64,000 nt of DNA from Epiperipatus broadwayi (GCA_028023455.1 JAQFVV010000028.1:184001-248000), one strand, 5' to 3'. Shown: positions 23,616-34,659, counted from the first letter of the stretch. Notes: generated from the sequence alone by a model not told the origin. A program made the numbers and translations.

Positions 23616-25095
23616 GTAATGACAAGCTTGTGGTTAAGACCTGTAGAGGTCCCTACCTTCGCATTTTCATGTGCATATTCTTGAGGTTTACAACCTTAGT
23701 AAATATTACTTATGAAATCAATGTGCGTTTAAATAAATTTATAATTACAACTTTAAATTATTGTAATAGATTTCTAACTATAAGATCTTCCATTGACTCA
23801 TTGTAAATCAAAAGATTTCATGAGTACTAATGTATAATAGGAATTGTGGATTTAATCAGTGAAGTATTGAATAGTTTCATGCTCTCAGATCTAACCACTT
23901 CAGCTTCACCTATTCATACAGAAGGTAGGTTGAAATAAAGAAGAGTTCCCCTCTTTTCTTCCAAAATGTAACTATCTGGTTAAGACCTGTAGAGGTTCCT
24001 ACCTTTGCATTTTCATGTACATATTCTTGAGATTTACAGCCTTAGTAAATATTAATTACATAATTAATCTTAAGTGTTTGAAAATGAGAGTGTGAAGTTG
24101 TTAATTGATCACTTTAAATTACTTTTTTACTATGTGAATGAATGACGCTTGTGAAATTTCTAGAATTTATGATATGTCATTCTTATTAAATTAAACATAT
24201 GTAAACAAGACATTTATTTTATATAGTGTGATGTTTTTATAAACTGTAATACCAATAAGCCAATAAGCTAATGCACATGCGCTTTGTAGATGTCACTATA
24301 TAAATGAATACCCCCACTTTTTCAAACACAAGATAAAGTCTTTGGGAAAAGATAGAATGAATCCATCTATCTTTTTGACCCAAATGTATATGTATGAGAA
24401 AATCTTAAGTGTTTGAAAATGAGAGAAGCATCATTCATTCACATAGTAAAAAAGTAATTTAAAGTGATCAATTAATAACTTCATGCTCTCATTTTCAAAC
24501 ACTTAAGATTTGCCCATACATATATGACATTTGGGTCAAAAAAATAGATGGATTCATTCTATCTTTTCCCAAAGACTTTATCTTGTGTTTGAAAAAGTGG
24601 GAGTATTCATTTATATAGTGGCATCTACAAAGCACATGTGCATTAGCTTATTGGTATTATATTTTATAAAAACATCATGCTATATAAAACAAACGTCTTG
24701 TTTACGTAATTAATGTGTGTTTAAATAAATTTATAATTACAACTTTAAATTATTGTAATAGATTTCTAACTATAAGATCTTTCCATTGACTCATTGTAAA
24801 TCGAAAGATTTCATGAGTACTAATGTGTAATAGGAATTGTGGACTTAATCAGTGAAGTATTGAGTTTCACACTCTTAGATCTAATCACTTCAGCTTCACC
24901 TATTCATATAGAAAGTAGGTTGAAGTAAAGAAGGGTTACCTCTTTTCTTCCGTGTAAGCTTGTGGTTAAGACCTGTAGAGGTTCCTACCTTCACATTTTC
25001 ACACAAATATTCTTGAGGGTTGCAGCCTTAGTAAATATTACTTACATAATCAATATGTGTTTAAATAAATTTATAATAATGATTTTAATAATTTT
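23616..25095 (+). repeat. Family J tandem repeat, period 346, interrupted
   Basis: Units start near 23625, 23971 and 24957 with GGTTAAGACCTGTAGAGG and carry GCCTTAGTAAATATTA and CTTCAGCTTCACCTATTCAT. Units 1 and 2 are 346 bp apart; units 2 and 3 are 985 bp apart because a foldback of about 640 bp is inserted in unit 2. Unit 3 is partial and abuts the hAT remnant. A lone copy is at 47195-47315. Confidence 0.8.
24068..24704. mobile_element. Foldback insertion inside family J unit
   Basis: 24195-24419 and 24484-24708 are inverted copies about 225 bp long (AAGATAAAGTCTTTGGG left, CCCAAAGACTTTATCTTG right) around a 64-bp loop. The loop itself (24420-24483) is the inverse of 24090-24150. CTTAAGTGTTTGAAAATGAG occurs at the left end, mid-element, and inverted. 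ACATAATTAAT before and ACGTAATTAAT after suggest an imperfect target duplication within the J unit. The 60-codon frame at 24531 is a shadow. Confidence 0.7.
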
Positions 25096-26170
25096 TCTGC
25101 CAACCACTGGAATGGATTGGCTTGATGATTTTTAGAAAGATTAGAAATATTGGGTTCAAAATTAGTATGTTTTAGCCTTAAATCATCTCAGAATTCCATA
25201 TTCAGTTTATTTCCCTGTTTGGTTAAGAATGAATTAACCTGACTGAAAAAAGTGTCAACCATATATGAATTTGAAAATGACAACAAAAAAGAATATGCCA
25301 TATCATACAGTTTTCTGTATTCTTGTGTTACATTTAGATTTGTCCCAAAATTGCTCAAAGTTAAATTTTTAAAAAGCATCTTTGCTTCGAGATCAGCTAA
25401 TATTTTAATAAGTTCACCTTGCAAGTTGATGTCAACATTTTCAATTTGAGCAGAAAGTGGAAGATACTCCATTTTGGAATATCGGTATTTTCTAAATTTG
25501 CAAAGCTCAATTTTGGAAGATGATTTGTATGTATTTCCAAGTCTTCATTTTTTATTTGCAATTGTCATAGATTTGAAAAATATGAAAAATTATTACGTAA
25601 TAATGAAGATTTAAGCAAATTTAATTTATCTTGGAAACTTAAAACAATTGTCCGAGCCTTACCTTGGAGCCTTGTTTGCACATCATTGAATTTTGCAAAT
25701 AATTCCACTAAGTAAAAAAATGTGTTTATTATGTTTTTGCAGTTCATCATGCAGAACAGAAATTATTTCAACATGAAATTCTATCATAAAATCAAGTAAC
25801 TCAATGAGCTTTTGTAAACATGTACCTCTAGACAACCATCTGATTTCAGTGTGTAAAAGCAACTAGTTTGATAATTCATAATTTTTCTCACAAATTTTGG
25901 AAAACAGTCTTGATTTATGAGGTTGGGCTCTCTGAACTGAGATATTTTGCCACTAGGTGGGTTCTATGTAAAATATAGTGAATAGTACATGTACCAGGAA
26001 CTTTTTCTTTATGAAAAGTTGTAAAACTTTGGTAACAGCCTACTATAGTGGGTGCATCATGTGGTTACTGCTATTATATTGTTCAATTGAATGTCATATT
26101 TATTCAAATACTCTTTTAAGCACTAGTTAACATCTTTTTATCTCAATGCCAATCATTGTAGACATTCTTG
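25096..26170 (-). mobile_element. Degraded hAT transposase (ZBED5/SCAND3-like)
   Basis: Minus-strand frames in order: a degraded VTTDGAP/MVGCY-like region near 26060, KSSWYMYYSLYFT (for VPG..LTIHCVLH) near 25990, LLLHTEIRWLSRGTCLQKLI near 25840, LLDFMIEFHVEIISVLHDEL, LFAKFNDVQTRLQGKA near 25680, then a 94-codon frame ending near 25188. That frame carries LQGELIKILADLEAK and SFSNSYMVDTFFSQVNSFLT, the hAT C-terminal dimerisation region. hAT transposases cut and paste DNA between short inverted ends with 8-bp duplications. Stops and frameshifts make it inactive. The 65-codon plus frame at 25252 is antisense. Confidence 0.85.
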
Positions 26171-26514
26171 TAAATATATAATATAAAGTGATCACCTTAT
26201 TTTTTTCACTAATTAGATAAGGTTTCAATAACAATTATAAATGTACCTGAGCCCTATAATTAATCTACTTTTATAAATTTTATAAAAATAAAAATGTTCA
26301 GGAATTTTAATTAGCTGAATTTAAATGATCTGTTTTTCAGAATTTCCTAGAATCTCTGCTAACCCTTTCCACACACACATACATGTACCTTTAGTAGATT
26401 TTTTAATAAAATAAAATTTCCCCTTAATAGGGTTTAAAAGGATTTAAATATAAATTGGCATACAGCATGTATATGTAAGCATACATATAGCTTTAATATA
26501 TAGACAATTATAAA

Positions 26515-27525
26515 TACCTTGGCCCAATTATTAATACAAATGGAAACAATGAGTGAAATTAATCATAGAATCAAGCTTTCATGTGGATACTTCTGGGAGA
26601 AATAATTTAGTATAAGGAAATATTAATAATTTTTATTAGATATTCATTAGACTAGAGAATATCCACTTAATAAATAATACTTCTGTATTGTAATTTTCAT
26701 TACATCATTCTCGTGTAAGGTAGGGACTGGTTTTTAATCCACTTTTACCATCTTGTGGAGAAGTGTAATCATAAATGTTTGACCAAAGACATGATAAAAA
26801 AGACATATGATCCCAAAGACACATATTCATGATGAACCAGCATTCACCAGTTGGACCAGATCACAATCTCTTACACATATCTTTATCCTTGTTCAGTATA
26901 TATGGATAGCCGATTACTTCAATTTAATTGGTGCGTCAAACTTATCACTCTCATAACTTTGGGATAAATTACTTAACAAAGGTATATTAATAATTTTTAT
27001 TAATCACTCACTAGACTAGAGATTATCCATTTAATGAATAATATCTTTATAGTGACATTTTCACTACACCACTCTCATGCAAGTTGGAGACCGATTTCTA
27101 TCTGCTTTTAACATCTGGTGGAAATATGTTTGTGCAAGTTAAAAAAGATTTTAATACGTGCATTTTACCAATTCTTACTTACAGATCTGAGATTTGTACA
27201 TTTAACAATGCAGAGATTTCAGACCAGTGAAATATGGAGAGATGTATGTTAGGAGTAATAAGAAGAGATCGAAATATGGATGAAACAATAAATGTGATTG
27301 GTGTGTTTGTAAGAGTTAATAAACTGATAACAAATGGATAATTGAAGTTTTAAATTACACATCAAAAGATTATAAAAGATCTAGAAGGAGACCATGAGTA
27401 ATATTGATGGATGAAATAAAAAAGTTTGCTGGTGAGACATAGAAAAGGAAGACTAGAGATGGAAGAAAGTAGATTAAATTCGGAAAGGTTTTTATTCTGA
27501 AGTGGATTAATAATGATAATTAAAA
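26515..27525 (+). mobile_element. RTE fragment split by a nested insertion
   Basis: 26515-26623 encodes LGPIINTNGN and INHRIKL through the GGAAATAT segment. 27118-27525 resumes with GGAAATATG and then ILPILTYRSEICTFN, MERCMLGVIRRD, NRSKRDNKW-like, MDEIKKFAG and a final W-I-N region. The reading order is collinear with other copies once 26624-27117 is removed. Confidence 0.75.
26624..27117. mobile_element. Nested insertion of family G/H repeats with 8-bp duplication
   Basis: GGAAATAT lies on both sides (26616-26623, 27118-27125). The insert starts and ends with two direct family G copies (ATTAATAATTTTTATTA ... AGACTAGAGA.TATCCA) at about 26622-26770 and 26983-27117, with reversed family H/D sequence between (GATGAACCAGCATTCACC). 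Other family G copies are at 41640-41790 and 44870-44965. Confidence 0.65.
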
Positions 27526-27900
27526 ACCATATACTTTGTCCATAAATGCATATGTGTAAGTGGGAGCATAGTGTTTGTATACTCTATCAAATACATGACC
27601 TATATCTTCATCTTATCTAAATTGTATAATAATACATAATAAGAAATGGGTTTTCCTGATATGGGTATCTTAGTTGTAATTATAGGTTGCACTATTTCAT
27701 AATCTAATATTAAATCATGAATATCGCTAGAGAAACTTAAAACCTTGTTTAAATTTTCAATATACATCCAGCTATTAGTAGTAGCACATTGGTTAGTATT
27801 GACACATTGATTCACGTCGTATTATTCTCCTCCCTTCTTTGGGTGTTTCTGGATTGACCAGTGACAGTACTAGCAAGGAAATCAAATTTGGACTTTTGGA
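27526..27900. other. Non-coding, no recognised element
   Basis: The 71-codon minus frame 27600-27815 has no motif or repeat support. Confidence 0.4.
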
Positions 27901-27907
27901 TTCTTGA

Positions 27908-27996
27908 ATGCCAGAATGGCTCAATTGGATAGAGCAATTTCTTTAAAAATTCAACATTTAAGAAGCTAAAGATCCAGATTCAATTCCCAACATTAG
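27908..27996 (+). mobile_element. tRNA-like sequence, probable SINE head
   Basis: AATGGCTCAATTGGATAGAG is a good A-box (tRNA D-arm) and AGATTCAATTCCC a B-box 60 nt on. The arms between do not pair cleanly, so this is a decayed tRNA-derived element rather than a tRNA gene. Confidence 0.5.
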
Positions 27997-28000
27997 TTCT

Positions 28001-28955
28001 GTCACTGATTATACCATCAATACATGAAGAGAGGAGAATAATCCCACCCAAAATATTATATAGATGATAATCTATGCACTATTACTAATAGTTGAATGTA
28101 ATTGGAAAATTTAAAGTTTAAAATTTTCCCAAAGGCATCATTTATTGTAGATGATGGAAATAGTTCAACATATTTAAGTATAAATAATAAGATATACTTT
28201 AATAATAATAAAAAAATTATATATACTAATATAATGGTTGCGATATGGTGAAAATAGGATGAGAATGATTCTGATAAAACTAATAAAATTGAAAATAAGT
28301 TTTAAGGTATATAGAATGTATACACTAGTGCATATGAGTGTGTAAATATACATAATCTGACATTGGATAGACATATATAAGTTGTCTATAAATACATGGG
28401 CACTTGCGTGTATGCATTAAATATATGTGAAGGTATATATAATAAACAGTTATAATAATTAGCACATCTTTTTACTCCATAACCTAAGGTTTGAATATAG
28501 ACCAGTTATTAATGAAATTTTTTTTCAGATTGCTATCCAACACTGGTCAATAAATGAGAATCAAATTATTTTGAGAAATTTATTTTACTTTGATATCTCA
28601 CTATTAATGCCGTATCCATAAAACAAACAAAAATAAATCATTACCCCCTGAAGTTGAAGAACTTCAACAGAAACTAACAGAAGGACGATGTATCAGTTCA
28701 TTCACGTCGTAAAAAATGTATTGTGCACAATGATTGGAGCAGACAATTCATCACACTTTTTAATCATTACATAGTAAACTTAGTATCATCTCCATAAAAA
28801 TATGCTGCCATTTTGGAATTCTTTTTTTTTTATTCTTGATATGTAAAAGTTCCACTTATTTCTAATAAACGGTAACAATTGCCAAAGCAGCGGCACTGAC
28901 CAAATTGAAAAATAAACTCCATCTACCACGTCTGATTAAAATATCATTTATTTGA
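28001..28955. other. Non-coding with a short coding-like frame
   Basis: 28638-28712 (+) reads SLPPEVEELQQKLTEGR then CISSFTS and stops. It has no acceptor upstream and no match in the window. The rest is AT-rich. Confidence 0.35.
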
Positions 28956-28959
28956 AATT

Positions 28960-29200
28960 CTGTGCAGTTTGGCAAAGTTAGTGGTGTCTGACTTGGGATT
29001 TGGAGGTCACAGGTTAGAATTCTGGCATTCAAAAACCTCCTAAACAATAAAGCCATTAGCATTATTTTAGCCCTGCATAATTTGGTACAGTTGGTAAAAT
29101 ATGTGATTGGGAATTGGGATATCCCAGGAATGATTCTGGTGTTCACCGTTCTGATGTTCAAACATCTTATGAACTTCTGAACAATAAATCCATTAGCATT
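28960..29200 (+). mobile_element. Two head-to-tail family B SINE copies
   Basis: 28960-29060 and 29085-29200 each run from a GCAGTTTGGCAAAGTTAGTGG-like or TGGTACAGTTGGTAAAAT head, through a B-box-like GGTTAGAATTCTGG or GGAATGATTCTGG, to a tail CTTATGAACTTCTGAACAAT plus AAATCCATTAGCATT. The 99-codon minus frame over them is a shadow. Confidence 0.65.
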
Positions 29201-30555
29201 TTTTAAAATTTAAATGCAGTAGAGAATAGACATTACAGATTTTATATCTGAGCTCCAATATCTGATACTGTCAAGTTAAAAAAAAGATTACTAAAAATAA
29301 ATGGTTAGTCATTTGGGAAATCGTGTGGTCTTTGAGCACTGGAAGTGACAGGATGTTCTTTCATTCCGGGACTGTAGCTTTCAAATCTGTGTTAAACTAT
29401 ATAGGGCATCACTTATCATAAATAGAGGTCATACAGTTTTCATGAAAAGAACATGATCAAATATTTGATAGGTCTCATGTGAGTAAAGGGATATTTAAAT
29501 AACTGAAAGTTATATATGGCAAAAAAAAAAAACCCATAAAAAGCTAAAGTTAAAAAAAGCTGTCCATGTACAAGGGGAAAAAAAACATGGATGGCATGAA
29601 AAAACAAATAAAAAGTTATATTTACTAATATTAAAACTGTAAGAGATAAAACTATGGAAGTAAATACGATTCTAGTGATAATGATAAATGCAAAATTATA
29701 AAAAAAACAACTTATTGATTAGTTTTTTTTTTGCTTCATTGGGTTATAGATAATGACTTCATTCTATGATAGAATAGATACATTAACATTTAATTGTTTT
29801 TTATTATTATCATGAATTCAGATACATAAAAGGTCAATGCACATTTAAGCTCCAAAAATACAAATGGAGCATAACAGTCATCTTTAGTTTACTAACAGAG
29901 ATTTTTCTTTTTTATTTATTTTTTTATTCATTTAGGAATTAATCAAGAACTGTTAGCTCTTCAGCCAGCCACTCTTATACTAAGTCAAATGCTCAATAAA
30001 ATTTAAGTAAAGGTATACATTATAAAAAGGTACTGATGTAGTTGGAATACTACATTTGATTTTTCTTTCAGTTTCTACTTTTAAATATTGCATGGTACAA
30101 CTGAAAACCATATTAGGGTAATTCATTGATAAATTGAACATTGGGGGGGAGGGATTGGATTCTTGTAAAAGTACATCATACTAAAGTACAAATTAATATA
30201 TATTTAGGGTAAATAATTTAATTAATTGTAAATTAAAATTTTTTTTTGTAATTTTCTTATTTGCCCTTCAATTTAAAAAAAAAAAAAACTATCCTTTAAA
30301 GTGGACCAAAAAAAATAGAAGTCAATTACCAAGTTTTATGAAATTCAGTATATTAGTAAAGAATCAAATCCATTCGTAACATTTTTTAAAACTTTTCATC
30401 ACAGAAAATAAATTAATTAATTAATGTATAGTACTATAAAACAATAAACCGGGTTAGTAATCGAACATTTAAAAAAAGGTAGGGTAAAATGAGAATTTTC
30501 TATTTTAATTACTGGAGATAAACAGAGTGAATCTTCTTAAAAAAGACTAAAAAGA
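29201..30555. other. Mostly non-coding; SINE scrap and A/T runs
   Basis: 29325-29400 is a reversed family B scrap (TTTGAGCACTGGAAGTGACA). A and T runs are at 29520, 29722, 30240 and 30280. The only coding candidate is 29936-30006. Confidence 0.45.
29936..30006 (+). CDS. Weak candidate terminal exon
   Basis: A long pyrimidine tract ending in CATTTAG (29931-29935) precedes an exon-like stretch. Taking two bases to complete a codon, it reads INQELLALQPATLILSQMLNKI and stops at 30004-30006. The peptide is amphipathic and helix-like, and the stretch is more GC-rich than its flanks. No repeat of this window matches it. The protein is not recognised and the stretch is only 22 codons, so chance is possible. 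Confidence 0.2.
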
Positions 30556-30558
30556 GGT

Positions 30559-30863
30559 TCCAGCTCATTGCTGTTTAATTTGCAACAATAGCACATGTGA
30601 CTGAATGAGTCTGTAATAGTTCAGGGTGTGGCTATCATCCTCTTCAGAATTTGGCTTCAATCTATGAACATCTGGGTGTTTACTCCAGTTATTTAAAAGT
30701 GAATAGAGTAACATCTTTACTCTATCAAACCCAAACACCTCAGATTGGTCTATATAAATTAGAATTTAGGTTAAAGATAAAATGGCCACTCTTATCTTTA
30801 TAAAGTCTATCTTGTGTTTGGGTTTGAGAGTATCCTCTGTACTCAATATGACAGCAATGAGTT
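30559..30863. mobile_element. Foldback element (family O)
   Basis: Ends AGCTCATTGCTGT and ACAGCAATGAGTT are inverted repeats. The inner arms share CAAACCCAAACAC (left) and GTGTTTGGGTTTG (right). The arm words CACAAGATA.A.TTT also occur in the foldback at 24.2-24.7 kb, so the two may be related. Confidence 0.6.
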
Positions 30864-31450
30864 ATTATAAAATCTGTAAGGCACATATGTTAAAAAGGTG
30901 AAATCCTTTCCCTTTAATTTCGATGATGCAACAAAATAACGTTACCAATAGTTTAGCAACTGTCTCATTATGAGAAAATGTTTCATTTTTCTAATACCCT
31001 TAAATGCTCAATTTTTCAATAAACCAAATATTTTATTATAAGTTATTTGAGTTTACTTGTAAAAACATTAAAAAAGAAGTTATTTCACATTATTGAAAAA
31101 TGTTTTATTTTTCAATGATGAACTATGTCTGCATAATGATTGTTCAATTTTTGCGAACTATTTACAATTTTAGATTACTTTATAAAAAATTATTACAAAT
31201 AAACTACGACCATTTCATTTAAATACAGATAAATAGTGTAAAAATACAAATCTAGATTGTATAAAAATTTAGGTCCACTATTTATGTCTTTAAACACACG
31301 TCAATGTCAAAAGTATTTTTAATCTTTAATTTATCAATTAGTTATTCCAGTGTGGCTTCAGAAGCTCCACATAGTGTTTAAAAGTAAAAACTAAAATGCA
31401 AAATGGAATGTAGTCAGCCGACTGTATCGGTACTTTATAAAAGTTTGTGT
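30864..31450. other. Non-coding, no recognised element
   Basis: AT-rich with no repeat match. Confidence 0.4.
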
Positions 31451-31454
31451 GTAT

Positions 31455-31733
31455 GTATATAGACACACATGCACATTTATAATACCACGTTTTAAATTAA
31501 TTAAAAGGAATATTTGTGCGCATATGGATATAAACAAATACACACATTTATAATGCCATGTTATAAGTTAATTAAAAGGAACGACATTTGCGCCCGCATT
31601 CATATAAACACACACGCATACGTTTATAAAGTCATGTTATTACATTAATTAAATGGAATGACATTTGGTGCGCGCATTCATATATACACACAATGCCATA
31701 ATATAAATTAATTAAAATGAATGACATTTTGGC
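31455..31733. repeat. ~80-bp tandem repeat, about 3.6 units
   Basis: Each unit has (C/T)ATTTATAATGCCATGTTATA, TTAATTAAA(A/T)GGAA, GACATTTG.GCGC and CATTCATATAAACACACA in that order. The units are diverged and enriched in GCGC and CACACA. Confidence 0.8.
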
Positions 31734-32190
31734 TAGATTTTTAAAGATATTTATATAAAAGTATAATTATTGTTTATTAAATTTCAGAAAACAAATAAAA
31801 TTAAAGAAAATTTGAGAATCAAAAAATTACCGCTCCCCCTTTCTTCTTTTTTTTTTTTTTGTTACTTAAGAAACATTAATTCAGTTTTACGATGGGAAAA
31901 CTAGAATCTGCAGAGACAATATAAGAAAATTAAATATTTTTCATTTAAAAAAAATATAGAAAAAGTATTGATTCTTCATTGTTTACTTTTGGAAGATAAA
32001 TTTTATGATATCAAATTTTGATTTGCAATTATATTTTTTGATTTATATTTAGTAATTATGAGTATGTATAGAAATAAAAAAATATATGTATTCCACATAC
32101 AAAAAACTTTAGAAGAAAAAATAAAGTTAAATTTAAATTTATTTTTGCTTTTTTTTAAAAATCACTTTAAAACTTTTTTTTATTTTTACT
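31734..32190. other. Non-coding, no recognised element
   Basis: A/T runs; nothing supported. Confidence 0.4.
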
Positions 32191-32259
32191 TGCAGATTTT
32201 ATTTGCTATGGATTTATAAATTCCAACTTCTCTCTTTTCGTCTTTAAAAAATAAAACAA

Positions 32260-32406
32260 ATGGCCAATTTACTATGCGCAACAATCTTCATGTTTTCGCT
32301 ATGTCTGCTTGATAAATTTACTAAATTCGTGTATATTTTATTGACAAGTGAAACATTTAAATCTTTCAGTTTAAGTGGACAAGTTTCTCTTTTACCCCAT
32401 GACTGA
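32260..32406 (+). CDS. Small ORF with signal-peptide-like start (48 aa), hypothetical
   Basis: An acceptor-like tract (ATTTTTACTTGCAG, ending 32195) is followed 64 nt later by ATG in the context CAAATGG. The frame begins MANLLCATIFMFSLCLLDKF, a hydrophobic run like a signal peptide or membrane anchor, and closes at TGA 32404-32406 after LPHD. No family is recognised. It might be a short secreted peptide or a first exon whose true donor lies inside. In AT-rich DNA a hydrophobic frame of this size can arise by chance. Confidence 0.15.
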   Translation: MANLLCATIFMFSLCLLDKFTKFVYILLTSETFKSFSLSGQVSLLPHD

Positions 32407-32617
32407 TAAATGAGAACTGGACTAAAGCCAGCATCTTTATTAAAACATGAACTTTGATTATTGATTATCTAAAAGTGACTTTAAAGAATACATCTCTTAC
32501 AAGATTGAAACGAAGATTAATATTTAAGGGCACATCAAGTTTGATCAACTTGAGTGGAAAAAATAAACTATGTGTAGATATATATATACAATGTTACTCA
32601 TAAAAGTAATTGGCATT

Positions 32618-32870
32618 ACGCCCTGCAATGGTTTAGTGAAATTAGAATGGTATACTTTGAAATTCAAAATCCACGATCATGGACTAGTTCTTTCACTTCC
32701 TATTTCAAATTTCTTATGAATACTTGAGCAATAAACCATTTAATTATTATTAATATTGACTTGTGGAATTTAGTGCAATGGTAATGTGTTAGAAGGTCTT
32801 TGGTTCATTTTCTGGTACTTTGACTTTTCAGGAACTCCCAAGCAATAATGTCATTCTATTACTCATTAAG
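32618..32870 (+). mobile_element. Two family B SINE copies
   Basis: 32618-32750 (CTGCAATGGTTTAGTGAAAT ... TTCTTATGAATACTTGAGCA) and 32760-32870 (GAATTTAGTGCAATGGTAAT ... GGAACTCCCAAGCAATAATG), both head-first on the plus strand. Confidence 0.6.
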
Positions 32871-32879
32871 TAATGAATC

Positions 32880-33115
32880 TTTTGTCGTATTTCAGTTTTG
32901 CCATCTAGCGTAAGCTTGGTTTATCAATAAATATCACATGCTAGCACTTAATTCGTATTCAATATTTTTCTATCCACATCCCAGACTAGCTTACAACTTA
33001 TGACTTTCATCAGTGAGGAATTTTGAATCTGGATCTAATATAACTGAATTTTCAGAATCCAATACACCTCCCAACATCAGTCATTTAATCCCATTTGCTA
33101 TTAAGCTATCCTCTT
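32880..33115 (+). repeat. Diverged family A left-half repeat (family L)
   Basis: It carries the family A core as CCCAGACTAGCTTACAACTT then GACTTTCATCAGTGAGGAAT and the downstream ATCTGGATC. A sister copy is at 34095-34340. Confidence 0.55.
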
Positions 33116-33119
33116 TAAA

Positions 33120-33331
33120 AACATCTTAATTGACAGATCTAGAGGAGGAGATAGAGATTTGTTACTTAAAACGTAGATAGAGGATATGATGTTGTGTTGG
33201 CATTTATTATTATTTAATAGTTACTAACATCTTAATTGACAGATCTAGAGGAGGAGATAGAGATTTGTTACTTAAAACGTAGATAGAGGATATGATGTTG
33301 TGTTGGCATTTATTATTATTTAATAGTTACT
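33120..33331. repeat. Perfect 106-bp tandem duplication
   Basis: 33120-33225 and 33226-33331 are identical base for base as I read them (from AACATCTTAATTGACAGATC to TTAATAGTTACT). It must be recent, or an assembly artefact. Confidence 0.95.
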
Positions 33332-33539
33332 GAAGATCTACTATGCTGGAAAGATTATAAAATTATAACTTCTTTATAGATTTACCACTTAGCATTGCTT
33401 TTGAACCAGGCTGGTCATATTCATTAGCACTAAGATAGGTATACAGAAGAGAGAACTTATAGGTTAATTAGTATGCAAATTTGGGAATTTAAATATACCA
33501 CTTGCATGATAATGCAATACATGGATCTTTATTTATTGG

Positions 33540-33641
33540 GTAGGTGATAGTAACAGTTTCAGTAATAGAAGTAGTAGTAATAATAATAGTAGTAATTGTA
33601 GTAGTAGTAATAGTAATAGTAGTGGTAATAGTAGTATCTAA
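33540..33641. repeat. Imperfect AGT/AAT trinucleotide microsatellite
   Basis: A run of AGTAGTAGTAATAATAATAG-type triplets. Confidence 0.9.
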
Positions 33642-34094
33642 AAAGGTATAGTTTTGGGTATTTGGAACTTTTTAAAATATCTGTTTGGCATCAAATGATG
33701 GCAAATCTGCTAAAGCTTTTTCAGTTAGTTGGTGAAAAAAGAACAATATTTATTTCAGACACTGGAATGCACAAAAAATTGAAAATATTAATGCTACATA
33801 AATATTATTTATTAGCACCATTTGGCAGAGTACTGCAATACACGCCCTGCCTAATCTATGCAGAGAGATAGAAGAATGGAATCTAGAGCTAAAGGTTTTT
33901 GAAACAAAGCCTAATCTATTACTTCCACTCTTTGAATGTCATCTGACTTCCTGTGGGTTCAACTATTTGTTTATTTTACTACTATAGCAAATCCTCACAT
34001 TAAAGTCACAAGTCTAAACTTTCACAGAAAAGAATATTGGAAAAAAAGTATAATTTATTTTTAATTTATGAACTCTTAGATGGAGCATCAAGAA
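33642..34094. other. Non-coding, no recognised element
   Basis: The 69-codon plus frame 33662-33871 (starting MELFKISVWHQMMAN) shows no family, splice context or repeat copy. Confidence 0.35.
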
Positions 34095-34340
34095 AATATC
34101 ACATGACCACTCTGCCTTCATATTATTCCCTTACTACAGTTCTGCCACCTAGAATAATCTTGAGTAAACACTAGGTGTCATATAATAAATCACTACCCAT
34201 TGGCATACTAATATAATCTCAGACTAGTTTCTAGTTGAAGAGTTTTGAATCTGGATCCAATAAACCTGAACTTTTTGGCTCTAATACATCTTTCCTCCAG
34301 CATCCACTATTTGCTTCATGTTTTACTATATCAGATATTA
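34095..34340 (+). repeat. Family L repeat, second copy
   Basis: TCTCAGACTAGTTTCTAG, GAGTTTTGAATCTGGATCCA and CCAATAAACCTGAAC align with 32985-33060. Confidence 0.55.
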
Positions 34341-34524
34341 GCCTGAAATTCCAAAACATCAAAATGTTTTAAATTTGAGTCAATTGGTTACACAGCTATG
34401 TAGTTATGGCACTAGTATAGAACCCGTATATTTTGGTATCCTTAGTTTTTTGATAATGCTATATATCTATATTCCTCAGCCAGAATTGTTATATCACCAA
34501 CAAAACATCTCTGTTCATCATTAC

Positions 34525-34650
34525 TTTTAAGTAGCAAATCTATTTCTCCTATTCCAGTTATACCACCTTGTGCAAATATGGATAATCTGATATCTATTAA
34601 TTATTTAAACTTCCACAAGGTGGAAGAACTGTTATAGGAGAAATAACTAT
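34525..34650. mobile_element. Family M short foldback
   Basis: ATTTCTCCTATTCCAGTTAT, then ACCACCTTGTG on the left, is inverted as CACAAGGTGGAAGAACTG then TTATAGGAGAAAT on the right. A second copy is at 37668-37798. Confidence 0.75.
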
Positions 34651-34659
34651 GCGTTATAT

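Noticed and set aside
28505-28610. Acceptor-like TTTTTTTTCAG followed by a 30-codon frame
   Set aside because: Its start (GCTATCCAACACTGGTCAAT) is a repeat word also present near 46185 and, inverted, near 46690.
28862-29161. 99-codon minus frame
   Set aside because: It runs antisense through two family B SINE copies and is not conserved in other copies.
31455-31733. CRISPR-like array
   Set aside because: The units are diverged tandem repeats without constant repeats and unique spacers, and the DNA is eukaryotic.
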